From: Marinobacter sp. 2_MG-2023
Lineage (GTDB): Bacteria > Pseudomonadota > Gammaproteobacteria > Pseudomonadales > Oleiphilaceae
Direction: 5' to 3'
Assembly (NCBI RefSeq): GCF_030546935.1
Contig: NZ_JAUOPH010000001.1
Span: 248,001-312,000, forward strand
Length of the DNA: 64,000 nt
Made by a program: the position numbers and the translations under genes. How positions within the stretch are numbered: position 1 is the first letter of the stretch; each line of letters opens with the position of its first letter. Below the pieces are notes generated by a model. The model ran no database searches. It saw only the letters and a list, made by a program, of their open reading frames with translations, and was not told the DNA's origin. Of this stretch, positions 44,985 through 55,256 are shown piece by piece.

Positions 44985-46049
44985 TTATTGACCACGGAAA
45001 GCACGGTAAACGGTAAAACGCTTGTCTTCCCGCAAACGTTCGACGCGCCCAATATAGCGTTTTATCAGAGCCTCATAGGGTAGAAAACTGTTCGCCACCA
45101 GCCGCAACTCACCGCCAGGCTGCAAGTGTCGCTTCACGTCCTGAAGAAACTGTTCCGTCATGGAGGTATCGGTTTTTACACCGGTATGAAAGGGCGGATT
45201 GCTGATAATTCCCGACCAGAGGCCATCGATGCCGGAAAGGCCGTCAGACGCGAAAATCGTGCCTGCGGCGCTGTTACGCCGGTAGGTTTCCCTCGCGCAG
45301 ATAACCGCCTGGGACTGAACATCAACACCGTCAACGCTGGCAACAGGCTTCCCCTCAGCGCTCTGGTGCGCCTGGGTCCAGGCACCAATAACGCCCGCGC
45401 CACAGGCAAAATCCAGTAACCGGTCACCGCAAACCGGCTGTTCTGCAAGCGTTTCCAGGAGCATCCGTGTTCCATCATCCAGGCCATTTTGGCTGAAGAT
45501 ACCCGGCAAGCCGGCAACGTCAATAGCTATTCCCGAACACTCGATTCTGTTCCAGCCCAACCAGTCCTGAACCCGGAATCCGGGTACAGGATTAATCGCC
45601 TCTGCACGCCAGACCTGGCAATGGCGTGCGCTATCTATCTTGGAAGCCTGCGGGGCAACGGCTTTAAGCTGTTTGATGGCGCCAGCAATGCCTTCCTTCT
45701 TTTCACCGATCAATATCATTCGGGCATTTTCAGCTGCCAGTGAACGCGCCAGTGCCAGGCGCATTTCCAGCTCGGCACGGGCCTTGGGTAAAAACACCAC
45801 CACGCTGTCGTAGCTGCTATCTGCCAGCGCCGGGGCGTCATAACCAAAGCAGGCCTGCCAGTTTTCATGGCGTTCCAGCGCGTGGAAAACACCCGCGTGC
45901 TCACTCAAGGCAAGGCCACTAAAAGGAAGTTCTGACAGCAGATGTGCCGATGCGACACCCAGCAATGCTACCCGACCGGATAGCAGGTTACGGTTTCTGA
46001 GCAGTGCCTGATGAGAATTAGGTAAGCCGGAGCCGGATAAACTCTGCAT
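44985..46049 (-). CDS. rsmC: 16S rRNA (guanine-1207-N2) methyltransferase RsmC
   Basis: SAM-dependent methyltransferase acting on G1207 of 16S rRNA in the 30S subunit. The 354 residues have the duplicated-MTase layout: degenerate N-terminal half ([38 protein letters not shown]) and catalytic half with [47 protein letters not shown] and [15 protein letters not shown]. These are standard RsmC phrases. No clear Shine-Dalgarno precedes the ATG. It starts 30 nt after the carbonic anhydrase gene and may be cotranscribed with it. Confidence 0.94.
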   Translation of the reverse strand: MQSLSGSGLPNSHQALLRNRNLLSGRVALLGVASAHLLSELPFSGLALSEHAGVFHALERHENWQACFGYDAPALADSSYDSVVVFLPKARAELEMRLALARSLAAENARMILIGEKKEGIAGAIKQLKAVAPQASKIDSARHCQVWRAEAINPVPGFRVQDWLGWNRIECSGIAIDVAGLPGIFSQNGLDDGTRMLLETLAEQPVCGDRLLDFACGAGVIGAWTQAHQSAEGKPVASVDGVDVQSQAVICARETYRRNSAAGTIFASDGLSGIDGLWSGIISNPPFHTGVKTDTSMTEQFLQDVKRHLQPGGELRLVANSFLPYEALIKRYIGRVERLREDKRFTVYRAFRGQ

Positions 46050-46079
46050 GAGTTGAATAGTGCCGTTTTGCGGTGGAGA

Positions 46080-46760
46080 CTAAGTTGTTTGCTGGCGACC
46101 CGAACGTACCGGGCGCACTATCAGCTCATCCAGACTGTTCTGCTTGATGGTTTCCCAGCTTTCAGCATCGGAAACCGATAAGCCCATATCCCGGAGTATG
46201 CCGTCTGCCACATCATACACGAAGCCGTGAACACTCAGACGCTGGCCGCGCTTCCAGGCTTCCTGAACAATATTGTTCTGGCACACATGCCCAACCTGTT
46301 CAACCACATTCAGTTCACACAACCGGTCAACCCGGTCAAGCTCACTGCCACATACGTCCAGTACGGGCTGATGACGATCACGTACGTCCTGCACATGCCT
46401 CAGCCAATTGCTTATCAAACCAAAGCCCTCGTTGCGAAGAGCCGCTCGGACACCACCGCAACCATAGTGACCAACCACAAGAATGTGCTTAACCTTGAGC
46501 ACTTCTATGGCGAACTGCAATACAGACAGGCAATTGAAGTCTGTATGCACCACCACGTTCGCCACGTTCCTGTGGACGAACAGTTCGCCAGGCATCAGGT
46601 CAACTATCTGGTTCGCGGGCACACGACTGTCGGCACAACCAATCCACAGATATTCCGGCGCCTGCTGGTTCGACAGACGATGGAAAAACTGCGGGTCTTC
46701 GGCCTTGATGCTATCGGCCCAAGACCGGTTTTTTTCCAGCAGATGGTCAAGCTGACCCAT
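46080..46760 (-). CDS. can: Beta-class carbonic anhydrase
   Basis: Zinc enzyme interconverting CO2 and bicarbonate, 226 residues. Start chosen at ATG 46760 because CTGGAG lies 7 nt upstream; an in-frame ATG at 46778 would encode that RBS. Active-site motifs are complete: IGCADSRVPANQ (Cys ligand and Asp-Arg pair), FVHRNVANVV and LVVGHYGCGGVRAAL (His and Cys ligands). The length matches E. coli Can. A 9-bp inverted repeat sits just upstream in its leader. Confidence 0.97.
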   Translation of the reverse strand: MGQLDHLLEKNRSWADSIKAEDPQFFHRLSNQQAPEYLWIGCADSRVPANQIVDLMPGELFVHRNVANVVVHTDFNCLSVLQFAIEVLKVKHILVVGHYGCGGVRAALRNEGFGLISNWLRHVQDVRDRHQPVLDVCGSELDRVDRLCELNVVEQVGHVCQNNIVQEAWKRGQRLSVHGFVYDVADGILRDMGLSVSDAESWETIKQNSLDELIVRPVRSGRQQTT

Positions 46761-46777
46761 TAAAAATCTCCAGTTCA

Positions 46778-46807
46778 TGATTCCCGGTCAGGATTGAACG
46801 GGAATCA
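46778..46807 (-). repeat. Inverted repeat upstream of the carbonic anhydrase gene
   Basis: TGATTCCCG (46778-46786) and CGGGAATCA (46799-46807) form a perfect 9-bp stem with a 12-nt loop. On the minus strand it ends about 8 nt before the RBS of can and lies 30-60 nt after the glutamate dehydrogenase stop. It may be an operator, a leader hairpin or a U-less terminator. Confidence 0.55.
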
Positions 46808-46843
46808 GGGCTCCAACGCAATACTCAGTTTGTCTGAATCATG

Positions 46844-49800
46844 TCATGAAGTTTTTTCCAACGGTCCGTCACTGTGGGGCTGATGCAGTGTGCTTTGTGC
46901 CAAATCAAGCAGCTCCCTGAGAGCCACGGAGAACATCGCGTATTCCGGCTCCCTTACACTTTTGAGTTCGAGCAGCATGGTTTTCCAGCGCTCGACCATG
47001 TGCTCGTGACGCTGCAGCCAACCCTCGACGCAAGCAGGCACATCTTCTGGCTTAGCTGCAAGATTGAGCACGCCACTGGTCAGGGCACGCTGTTGCCAGT
47101 CCAGATCCTCACGGAAGCTCTCCCGTGCCAGTGCCTGCCAATGCGATGCGGGCATGAGTTTGGCAATCGCGGAAGCAAACCAGTTCAGATCAAGACGGTC
47201 ACCCAGCTCATAATACAAATTCGCCACGGTTTTCAGCGGCATGCCCGAGGCTTCTTGCGCCTCAATAATACCCAGTGACGAATACAGATATCCTGTACCG
47301 GACACGACGGACGCCAGTTCCGCCGGTAACCCGACGCCGACCAGCGCCTCGTTGCGTTTCTCCCAGTCACTGCGGGCCTGGTCACCCAGGTACTCCGGCA
47401 GGCCTGAGGTGATCGCCCAGACGCTATCAGCAAAGCGCTCCATATGGCTCTGGATGCTCAGCTCTGCCCGACGATTACGTAGCAACCAGCGCACAGAGCG
47501 GCGCATAAGGCGCATAAGGTCTCGCATCAAGTCCATCTGTAGTTGAGCCGGAATGTGGAAGTCGAGATCTTCAATCTTGTCCCACCAGTTATCAATCCGG
47601 AAGACGTCCCGCGTGATCAGCCATGCCAGCGCAATAGATGCGGCATCTGCCCCAGTGGACTGGTTCAGTCGCTCCACAAAGGTAATGCCCATATGGTTAA
47701 CCATATCGTTGGCGACCTGCATGGCAATAATTTCCCTACGCAGCTGGTGGTCACCGAGCTCTTTCGAGAATTTCTTGGTCAGTTCCCGCGGGAACACTTT
47801 GTACATTTCACGGGCAAGCAGCGGATCATCCGGCAGGCTACTGTCGATCAAAGCCTGTTTCAGGTCCCCTTTGACATAGGAAATCAGAACCGACAACTCG
47901 GGCCGAGTCAGCCCTTTCTTGCTCAGCTTCCGCTCGGACAGGGTTTCATCATCGGGCAGGAATTCCAGCGACCTGTTAAGTTTCCCTTCACTCTCAAAGG
48001 TATTCATCAGCCGGCGATATTCCTCGAGGCGAGTTGCGACATCCTCGTTAGCAATGCTGATGGCCTGGGTTTGACGGTAATTGTTCTTGAGCACCAGCGC
48101 CGCCACATCGTCTGTCATCTCTTCCAGCATGACATTCCGCTGCTTGGACGTAAGGTCCCCCATGGCAACGGCGCGATTGAGCAGGATCTTCATATTGACT
48201 TCGTGGTCCGAGCAATCAACACCGCCAGAGTTGTCAATAAAGTCTGTATTCAGCCGCCCGCCCTTCAGGGCGAAATCAATGCGGCCCAACTGGGTCATAC
48301 CCAGATTACCGCCCTCACCTACGATCTTGCAGCGCAGCTCTCCACCGTTGATACGCAGACCATCATTCGCCTTGTCTCCCACATCACTGTGGGATTCGCT
48401 GCTGCCTTTGATGTATGTACCGATGCCGCCAATCCAGAGCAGGTCAACCTGAGCTTTGAGGATGTGGGAGATCAGCATGTTCGGAGGTACACGATCAGAA
48501 TTGATACCCAACAGCTTCTTGATTTCCGGGCTCACCGGAATGGATTTCGTGTTACGGCTGAATACGCCACCGCCTTTGGATATCAACTTGGTGTCGTAAT
48601 CAGTCCAGGCTGAGCGAGGCTTTTCGAACAGGCGCTTGCGCTCTTTATAACTCCTGGCTGCATCCGGTGACGGGTCCACAAAGATGTGAATATGGTTAAA
48701 TGCGGCCACCAGGCGGGTTTTTTCGGAGCTTAACAGACCATTGCCGAATACGTCCCCTGCCATATCGCCAATACCGATGGCAGTGAATTCGTCCTCAGCC
48801 GGGTTAACCCCCAGCTCACGGAAGTGGCGCTCAACAGAAACCCAGGCGCCGCGGGCGGTAATGCCCATCTTTTTATGGTCATAGCCATTGCTGCCACCAG
48901 AGGCAAAGGCGTCGCCCATCCAGAAATTATATTCTGCGGCAAGACCATTAGCGATATCAGAGAAGGTAGCCGTTCCTTTATCCGCAGCAACAACCAGGTA
49001 ATGATCATCCGAATCGTGACGAACCACGCGTTCAGGGGGCTGGATACCCGCATCCACCAGGTTGTCGGTAATGTCGAGCAACCCCCGGATGAACGTCTTG
49101 TAGGCAGCAATACCTTCCGCCTGAAACGCTTCGCGATCCGAGGAGTCCGGAAGGCGCTTGGCCACAAAGCCACCTTTGGCGCCCACTGGAACGATCACAG
49201 CGTTCTTGACCTGCTGGGCCTTCACCAGGCCCAGAACTTCGGTGCGATAATCCTCAAAGCGATCCGACCAACGCAAACCGCCCCGTGCGACCTTGCCACC
49301 CCGCAAGTGAACGCCCTCAACCCTGGGCGAATACACGAATATCTCGTATACAGGTAACGGTAGCGGCATATCCGGAATTCCGGAAGGATCGAACTTCACA
49401 CTGATATAAGGCTTGGGGCCGCCTACTTCGTCATACTGGTAGAAGTTAGTGCGCAGCGTCGCCTGCATCAGCTCCAGATAGAGGCGAAGCACACGGTCTT
49501 CACTGAGGTTTTCTACCTCCTCCAGTCCCGCATTGAATTCAATTTCCAGTTTCTGCTGGGCCGCCTGGCTTTTGCCCGCACTCTGATATCGATCCGGGTT
49601 GAAACGTACCTCGAAGTACTCCAGCAAAATCCGGGTAAGTTCAACATGGTTCACCAGTGTATTGGAGATGAACGTCTGGCTGTTTGAAAAGCGGATCTGG
49701 CGCATATAGCGGGCATAGGTGCGCAGCAATGCAATTTCCCGCCAGCTCATGTATGAGGAAACCAGCATGCGGTTGAAAGCGTCATTTTCCGCTTCGCCGT

Positions 49801-51733
49801 ACCACACTCGATGGAACAGCTCCTCAAAAATAGGCCTTATCTGGTGGATATCCACCACTTTGCCGCTGTGAGCGTAGAGGGTGAAGTCGTGTATCCACAC
49901 GGTTTTATTGTTGCGATCGGTTACTTCAAACGGATGTTCTCCCAAAACACGGAAACCGAGATTGTCGAAGATAGGCATCACATCGGAGAGCGGCAACTGC
50001 CCATCGGGGTAGAACAGCTTGAAATGCAGAGTGCTTTCGTCTTCTTCCAGCGCCCGGTAGAAGCTCATCATCAGGTCTTGGCGAGTCGAAGCCGCCGAAA
50101 TATGTTCAAGATCTATAGCCGCCCGGCGCGCAGAGAACATCTCGGTGTAGCTCGCGGGAAAACCGGCGGCCCAAAGGCGATAGAGCTCATTACCTTGCTC
50201 CTCACCGTAGGTCTCGCTCAGGGAATCCGAAAGACCGTCGCGCCAAGACTGAGCCATCTCGATCACTTTTTCCCGTATTTCTGCAATTGGCAGCTTGCGG
50301 TTTTCGACCTGGGGAACACGGATAGTGAACTGGACCCGGGCCAGCACAGACTCCGAGAAGTGCGTAACAAACTCGATGTCTTCAGCTTCCAGCCTGTCCA
50401 TGAGTACTTTTTCCACCTTCAGGCGAAGCTCGGTGTTATAGATATCCCTCGGGAAAAAGGCGAGACAGGTAACGAACTGGCCGTATACATCTTCGCGCAT
50501 GAACAACTCGATACGGCGTCGCTCCTGTATGTACAGGATATTTTTTGCTACATCCAGCAACTCATCCTCGGCGATCTGAAACAGCTCGTCGCGAGGATAA
50601 AGTGTAAGAATCTGTTCCAGTTCCTTACCTGCGTAGTCCGCGCGCAGAAAGCCGGAGCGTTTCATGACATTCTGGAACTTGCGCTTGAGCAGTGGAATTT
50701 CGTCAGGGCGCTCATTGTAGGCACGAGCCGTGTATAGGCCCAGAAAGCGGCGTTCACCAACCACCTCGCCCTTCTTGTTGAACTTCTTGACGGCGATATA
50801 ATCCGGGTAGGCAGGGCGGTGAACCCGCGAGCGCTGGGAGGACTTGGCGAAAATAAAGACATCATCGGCCCGCGTCATCTCCTGGCGCGTTCGCTGGGGC
50901 AGCTCATTGAGACGAACCCGGTCTGGCCGCTCGTTGTTTACGCGGAGAATGCCCAGCTCGGAATTTTCCACACGGCGAACCACCATGCCTGACTTGTCGC
51001 TGGCAAAGTCATACTCATCGTAGCCAAGAAAGGTGAAGTGATCCCGCATGAGCCAGCTCAGAAAGGCCTGCGCCTCTTCCTTTTGCTCGCTGTTGATGCC
51101 GGCAGTCGTATTATCCAGTTCTTTAATGGCCTGGCTGACCTTGTCGGTGACAACCGGGAAGTCCGAAACCGCGATTCTCACCTCGTGCAGAACGGTTTGC
51201 AGCGTCTGCTCCAGGTCTTTCAGGTCCTCCGGGCTGCTATGTCTGTCGATTTCAAGAACGATGAAAGCTTCATAAGCAGAGGCAGAATCGCTTTTTTTAG
51301 TCGCCAGCAATTTTTTGAGCTTGCCGGTATTGTCACGCTCTACCTGAAGTATGGAGTGCTGTATCGAGTGTGTTCCGATTTCGCGTTGGTTAACCGCAAT
51401 ACGCAGAGAATCAATCAGAAACGGTATATTCGGGTGCAGAATAAACACCACGGTATGAGTGGATTGCCACCCATCACTCTCCAGGTCCGGATTGAATACC
51501 GCGACAGGACTTTCCTCGGCGCTGCGTTTCTGCAGAAATTGCCAGGCTGCCAATGCTGCGCCGTAGGTATCGGAGAGCCGCCGCCTCATGAGCTCATCCA
51601 GTGGAATATGGGCGTAATGTTGTTTTACAAACTCGCTGATTTTCTTGGCTTCGGCCTTGGCGATTTTCCTGGAAAATTCTTCAGCCAAAAGCTCAAAAAA
51701 CTGATCTTTGCTGGCCACTGTCAGCGCATTCAT
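46844..51733 (-). CDS. gdhB: NAD-specific glutamate dehydrogenase, 180-kDa class
   Basis: Oxidatively deaminates glutamate to 2-oxoglutarate with NAD+, mainly for catabolism. The 1629 residues fit the large class (about 1600-1620 in Pseudomonas). The N-terminal half contains ACT-like regulatory regions (TVVFILHPNIPFLIDSLR, HEVRIAVSDFPVVTDKV); the catalytic domain has GLRWSDRFEDYRTEVLGL, NAVIVPVGAKGGFVAKRL, DDHYLVVAADKGTATFSD and IGIGDMAGDVFGNGLLSS; a helical C-terminal domain follows. ATG 51733 follows TGAGG; TTG 51745 is an in-frame alternative. Single gene, divergent from moxR. In relatives it is allosterically controlled by amino acids. Confidence 0.97.
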   Translation of the reverse strand: MNALTVASKDQFFELLAEEFSRKIAKAEAKKISEFVKQHYAHIPLDELMRRRLSDTYGAALAAWQFLQKRSAEESPVAVFNPDLESDGWQSTHTVVFILHPNIPFLIDSLRIAVNQREIGTHSIQHSILQVERDNTGKLKKLLATKKSDSASAYEAFIVLEIDRHSSPEDLKDLEQTLQTVLHEVRIAVSDFPVVTDKVSQAIKELDNTTAGINSEQKEEAQAFLSWLMRDHFTFLGYDEYDFASDKSGMVVRRVENSELGILRVNNERPDRVRLNELPQRTRQEMTRADDVFIFAKSSQRSRVHRPAYPDYIAVKKFNKKGEVVGERRFLGLYTARAYNERPDEIPLLKRKFQNVMKRSGFLRADYAGKELEQILTLYPRDELFQIAEDELLDVAKNILYIQERRRIELFMREDVYGQFVTCLAFFPRDIYNTELRLKVEKVLMDRLEAEDIEFVTHFSESVLARVQFTIRVPQVENRKLPIAEIREKVIEMAQSWRDGLSDSLSETYGEEQGNELYRLWAAGFPASYTEMFSARRAAIDLEHISAASTRQDLMMSFYRALEEDESTLHFKLFYPDGQLPLSDVMPIFDNLGFRVLGEHPFEVTDRNNKTVWIHDFTLYAHSGKVVDIHQIRPIFEELFHRVWYGEAENDAFNRMLVSSYMSWREIALLRTYARYMRQIRFSNSQTFISNTLVNHVELTRILLEYFEVRFNPDRYQSAGKSQAAQQKLEIEFNAGLEEVENLSEDRVLRLYLELMQATLRTNFYQYDEVGGPKPYISVKFDPSGIPDMPLPLPVYEIFVYSPRVEGVHLRGGKVARGGLRWSDRFEDYRTEVLGLVKAQQVKNAVIVPVGAKGGFVAKRLPDSSDREAFQAEGIAAYKTFIRGLLDITDNLVDAGIQPPERVVRHDSDDHYLVVAADKGTATFSDIANGLAAEYNFWMGDAFASGGSNGYDHKKMGITARGAWVSVERHFRELGVNPAEDEFTAIGIGDMAGDVFGNGLLSSEKTRLVAAFNHIHIFVDPSPDAARSYKERKRLFEKPRSAWTDYDTKLISKGGGVFSRNTKSIPVSPEIKKLLGINSDRVPPNMLISHILKAQVDLLWIGGIGTYIKGSSESHSDVGDKANDGLRINGGELRCKIVGEGGNLGMTQLGRIDFALKGGRLNTDFIDNSGGVDCSDHEVNMKILLNRAVAMGDLTSKQRNVMLEEMTDDVAALVLKNNYRQTQAISIANEDVATRLEEYRRLMNTFESEGKLNRSLEFLPDDETLSERKLSKKGLTRPELSVLISYVKGDLKQALIDSSLPDDPLLAREMYKVFPRELTKKFSKELGDHQLRREIIAMQVANDMVNHMGITFVERLNQSTGADAASIALAWLITRDVFRIDNWWDKIEDLDFHIPAQLQMDLMRDLMRLMRRSVRWLLRNRRAELSIQSHMERFADSVWAITSGLPEYLGDQARSDWEKRNEALVGVGLPAELASVVSGTGYLYSSLGIIEAQEASGMPLKTVANLYYELGDRLDLNWFASAIAKLMPASHWQALARESFREDLDWQQRALTSGVLNLAAKPEDVPACVEGWLQRHEHMVERWKTMLLELKSVREPEYAMFSVALRELLDLAQSTLHQPHSDGPLEKTS

Positions 51734-51863
51734 GGGCGACCTCAAATAGTGTGAAATAAACGTAATCGGGATATCGTGAGATAAGCATAGTCAAACCCTT
51801 GATTTTTGCCGGTCAGACACCAAAACTGCGGCAACTACTTACGCACGAGAGCAATCACTTCCA

Positions 51864-52826
51864 ATGTCTTTACAGCATACGTTTGGCGAGTTACGAACAC
51901 ATTTAGCTAAAAGGATCATCGGGCAGGAGAAACTGGTTGACCGTCTTCTCATCGCACTACTTGCCGATGGACACCTTCTGGTAGAGGGTGCACCGGGACT
52001 GGCTAAAACCACAGCTATCAAGGCTCTGGCAGATCATCTGACCGGTGACTTTCATCGCATCCAGTTCACCCCGGACCTGCTGCCGTCAGATGTCACGGGC
52101 AGTGAAATTTACCGCGCGGAAACCGGGCTGTTCGAGTTCCAGCGCGGTCCGATTTTCCATAACCTGGTCCTGGCAGATGAAATCAACCGGGCACCGGCCA
52201 AAGTGCAATCAGCTTTGCTCGAGGCCATGGGTGAGCGCCAGGTCAGCGTAGGCATGCGCACCTTCCCGCTTGATCAGCCTTTTATGGTAATGGCAACCCA
52301 GAACCCCATCGAACAGGAGGGCACCTATCCCCTGCCCGAAGCCCAGCTTGACCGTTTCCTGATGCATGTGGTGATTGGTTATCCCTCCGCACAGGCGGAA
52401 CAGGCTATTCTTCATCTGGCCAGAAACGACTATCGACAGGGCCAGCCCGCCGCTGATGTTCGCTTGACTGCCGATCAGGTATTTGAAGCCCGAACAGAAG
52501 TGGCGGACATCTTCATGGCCGAACCGGTTGAGCAGTATCTGTTGGCCCTGGTACTGGCAACCAGGGATCCGGGTGCACTCGACCCGGAGCTGGCACGCTG
52601 GACGGCCTTTGGTGCCAGCCCGCGAGGCACCATTGCTCTTGATCGCTGTGCCCGAGCGATGGCCTGGCTTGAAGGCAGGGACTATGTAACGCCCGATGAC
52701 GTGCGAGCTGTGGCCTACGATGTGCTCCGACACCGCATTCTGCTTACCTTTGAAGCCGAGGCTGAAGGCGTAACTGCCGACACCGTGATAGAGCACCTGA
52801 TTGCCCGTGTGCCAGTGAGCGCCTGA
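51864..52826 (+). CDS. MoxR-family AAA+ ATPase
   Basis: Chaperone-like AAA+ ATPase of 320 residues. Walker A is VEGAPGLAKTTAIKAL near residue 40, Walker B LVLADEINRAPAKVQSALLEAM, sensor MVMATQNPIEQEGTYPLPEAQLDRF, and the C-terminal lid contains SPRGTIALDRCARAMAW. These are MoxR (PF07726) hallmarks. MoxR proteins usually help mature or regulate proteins with VWA domains encoded next to them, and two such genes follow here. First gene of a six-gene operon, 9 nt before the DUF58 gene. Confidence 0.95.
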   Translation: MSLQHTFGELRTHLAKRIIGQEKLVDRLLIALLADGHLLVEGAPGLAKTTAIKALADHLTGDFHRIQFTPDLLPSDVTGSEIYRAETGLFEFQRGPIFHNLVLADEINRAPAKVQSALLEAMGERQVSVGMRTFPLDQPFMVMATQNPIEQEGTYPLPEAQLDRFLMHVVIGYPSAQAEQAILHLARNDYRQGQPAADVRLTADQVFEARTEVADIFMAEPVEQYLLALVLATRDPGALDPELARWTAFGASPRGTIALDRCARAMAWLEGRDYVTPDDVRAVAYDVLRHRILLTFEAEAEGVTADTVIEHLIARVPVSA

Positions 52827-52834
52827 GGCTGGCT

Positions 52835-53767
52835 ATGAACGCAACCGACAGTGATGCAATAACCAGCATCAGCCTGCAGGCACTCATCCGCCTGCAAGCT
52901 GATGCAAGAGCGTTGAAACTGCCATCGGCACGCCCGGCAAGAGCCCGGCAGACCGGCTTGCAGCAATCATCGCAACGTGGGCGTGGGATGGCATTTGCTG
53001 AAGTGCGGCTTTATCAGCCCGGGGATGACATCCGCAGCATCGACTGGCGTGTAACGGCCAGGCGTCAGGCACCCCACACCAAGCTTTATGAAGAAGAGCG
53101 AGAGCGCCCGGTACTGTTGCTGTGCGATCTTGGCCCCACCCTTTTCTTTGCCAGCACCGGTGCCTTCAAACAGGTACGCAGCGCCCAGCTTGCCGCCATC
53201 CTTGCCTGGCTAGCGCTTTCAGCAGGTGACCAGGTAGGCGGCATTGTTTTTAACGGAAACACTTTGACCGTCCAGCGCCCGGCACGGCGCAAGAAATCCG
53301 TACTGCGGCTGCTGGACACGCTTGCCAGCCAGCAACACACATCTTTGGATGGTTCAGCGCAAGACATCACCCTTGATATCGCCCTTGCCGAAGCTCGCAG
53401 GGTTGCTCATACCGGCAGCCGGATTTTTGTCATCAGCGACTTTCTTGGTATCTCGGAGAACACCACGTCCTTGCTTGGTGCGCTGGCTCGCCATAACAGC
53501 GTAAGTGCACTGCGGATTGTCGATCCGCTGGAGCAGGAGTTGCCGCAAAGTGGCCGGTTTGCCATTGCCGGAACCGAAGGCCCGGTCTGGTTTGATGCCT
53601 CCAACAAAAGCTTTCAACGAGCCTGGCAGGAAAAGATCACCCGTCATGAAGCTGCACTGGCAGAGTGCTTCCGTTTGTCTGGCGTGCGAGCAACCGATGT
53701 TTCAACCCGCGAGGCACCCGCTATAAGTCTTCAATCCATACTTGGGCCGGGAGGAAGGGTTGGATGA
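52835..53767 (+). CDS. DUF58 domain-containing protein
   Basis: Cytoplasmic 310-residue protein with the DUF58 signature GMAFAEVRLYQPGDDIRSID followed by WRVTARRQAPHTKLYEEERE, then a VWA-like fold (PVLLLCDLGPTLFFASTGAF, RIFVISDFLG). DUF58 proteins accompany MoxR ATPases almost invariably; the molecular function is unknown, though a role as adaptor between MoxR and VWA partners is often proposed. Overlaps the DUF4381 gene by 4 nt (GGATGATG). Confidence 0.93.
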   Translation: MNATDSDAITSISLQALIRLQADARALKLPSARPARARQTGLQQSSQRGRGMAFAEVRLYQPGDDIRSIDWRVTARRQAPHTKLYEEERERPVLLLCDLGPTLFFASTGAFKQVRSAQLAAILAWLALSAGDQVGGIVFNGNTLTVQRPARRKKSVLRLLDTLASQQHTSLDGSAQDITLDIALAEARRVAHTGSRIFVISDFLGISENTTSLLGALARHNSVSALRIVDPLEQELPQSGRFAIAGTEGPVWFDASNKSFQRAWQEKITRHEAALAECFRLSGVRATDVSTREAPAISLQSILGPGGRVG

Positions 53768-54234
53768 TGCCGGATGATCCCCTGAGTCAACTCCGGGATA
53801 TTCACCTGCCACAAACCGGAGGCTTCTGGCCGCCGGCGCCGGGCTGGTGGGTTCTGGCTTTTGCACTTTTTACCGCAATCGCGGCTCTGGCGTGGCTGGT
53901 GCATCGCCACCGGCGCCGGAACCGATGGCTGAAGCTGGCAAGAGCCGAGCTTGCCGATCTTGAGCGCACAGCATCAAAAGAATTAGTTTGGTTTACTCAG
54001 CTGAACACCCTGCTCAAGCGAATCGCAAGGGAGCGTTATCCGGAGGAGCACCCTGAAGCTCTGTCTGGAGAGCAGTGGGCTGCCTGCCTGTTACGCCACC
54101 TCCCCGATGGCCGGGTTTCAAATCAACCCGTTGTCGAAGCACTGGTAAACAGCCCCTGGCATCCAGAGCCCATGGCCGAGCCTGACCAGGCTCTGGCCTT
54201 TGCCCGAACCTGGCTGGAGGCTCAAAAATGCTGA
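53764..54234 (+). CDS. DUF4381 domain-containing membrane protein
   Basis: Single-pass membrane protein of 156 residues. The short N-terminus DPLSQLRDIHLPQTGGFWPP is the DUF4381 hallmark; one helix follows (GWWVLAFALFTAIAALAWLVH) and a cytoplasmic helical tail that includes LNTLLKRIARERYPEEH. I start at ATG 53764, with GGAAGGG just upstream; the adjacent ATG 53767 is equally possible. It overlaps batA by 7 nt. Function unknown; always in moxR-bat operons. Confidence 0.9.
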   Translation: MMPDDPLSQLRDIHLPQTGGFWPPAPGWWVLAFALFTAIAALAWLVHRHRRRNRWLKLARAELADLERTASKELVWFTQLNTLLKRIARERYPEEHPEALSGEQWAACLLRHLPDGRVSNQPVVEALVNSPWHPEPMAEPDQALAFARTWLEAQKC

Positions 54235-55256
54235 GTCTCGCTTACCCCTGGCTCCTGCTGCTGATTCTGGCACCGATACTTCTGCAATGGCGAAAACCGG
54301 CTGCCCATACGGTAGATGCTCCGGTCCTCCCTGTTGGCCACTGGCTCTCGGACCTGCCAGGTGTAACCCGCCAGGGCAACGCTGTGCCTCGCTGGCAAAC
54401 TCTCGTACTGCTACTTGTGTGGTCTTTACTCGTGCTGGCACTGGCAAGACCACAACATGTCGGCGAGCAAGTGCAAATGCCCATAACCGGACGCGACCTG
54501 ATGTTGGTTGTGGACATTTCACCCAGCATGGAAGAACAGGATATGGTTCTTCAGGGCCGCAGCATTAACCGCCTGCAGGCCGTCAAAAAGGTACTGAACG
54601 AATTCATTGCCCGTCGGGAAGGCGATCGGCTTGGCCTGATACTATTCGGAACAGAGCCCTACGTTCAGGCGCCTCTTACATTTGATCTCGCAACACTCGA
54701 AACGCTTCTACAAGAGTCAGGCATTGGTATGGCCGGTCGTGCAACCGCCATTGGAGATGCCGTGGGTCTGGCCACCAAGCGTTTGAGAGACAGGCCCCAG
54801 GAGCAACGGGTCGTTGTGTTGCTCACGGATGGCGCCAACACCGCTGGAGAGATCTCGCCTGACAAAGCCACTGAGATAGCCGCTGCCACCAGCATTCGCC
54901 TCTACACCATTGGTATTGGCGCAGACTCAATGATCCAGCGAGGGCTTCTGGGCTCACGCAGGGTAAACCCTTCCAGAGATCTCGACGAAGGCCTGCTGAC
55001 CCGAATGGCACAGCAAACAGGTGGTGAATATTTTCGCGCCCGCAGCCTGCCAGAGTTGGAGCTGATTTACGAAACCATCAACCAGCTGGAGCCCATCGAG
55101 TTGGAGGGCAAATCCTATCGCCCGGTTAGCGAACTGTTTTTCTGGCCAGCGGGCCTTGCTGCGTTGCTGTGGTTAAGCCTCTTCCTTTTCCGCCGCATCG
55201 CCGGCCGGCTGACCGGCGCCCGTCAGCCGACAGACGGGAGTGTAAACAATGGCTGA
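54228..55256 (+). CDS. batA: VWA-domain membrane protein BatA
   Basis: Aerotolerance-type protein of 342 residues. Two N-terminal helices (LSLAYPWLLLLILAPILL and LVLLLVWSLLVLALARP), a periplasmic von Willebrand A domain with complete MIDAS (VVDISPSMEEQDM, later Thr and LLTDGANTAGEIS) and a C-terminal helix (ELFFWPAGLAALLWLSLFLF). This is the BatA layout of the Bacteroides aerotolerance operon. The metal site suggests a protein-binding role, perhaps activated by MoxR. It overlaps its neighbours by 7 and 8 nt. Confidence 0.92.
   Translation: MLSLAYPWLLLLILAPILLQWRKPAAHTVDAPVLPVGHWLSDLPGVTRQGNAVPRWQTLVLLLVWSLLVLALARPQHVGEQVQMPITGRDLMLVVDISPSMEEQDMVLQGRSINRLQAVKKVLNEFIARREGDRLGLILFGTEPYVQAPLTFDLATLETLLQESGIGMAGRATAIGDAVGLATKRLRDRPQEQRVVVLLTDGANTAGEISPDKATEIAAATSIRLYTIGIGADSMIQRGLLGSRRVNPSRDLDEGLLTRMAQQTGGEYFRARSLPELELIYETINQLEPIELEGKSYRPVSELFFWPAGLAALLWLSLFLFRRIAGRLTGARQPTDGSVNNG

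Noticed and set aside
47543-48613. Plus-strand ORF of 356 codons, and another at 49811-50737
   Set aside because: Both are antisense to the NAD-glutamate dehydrogenase gene, with no family features.
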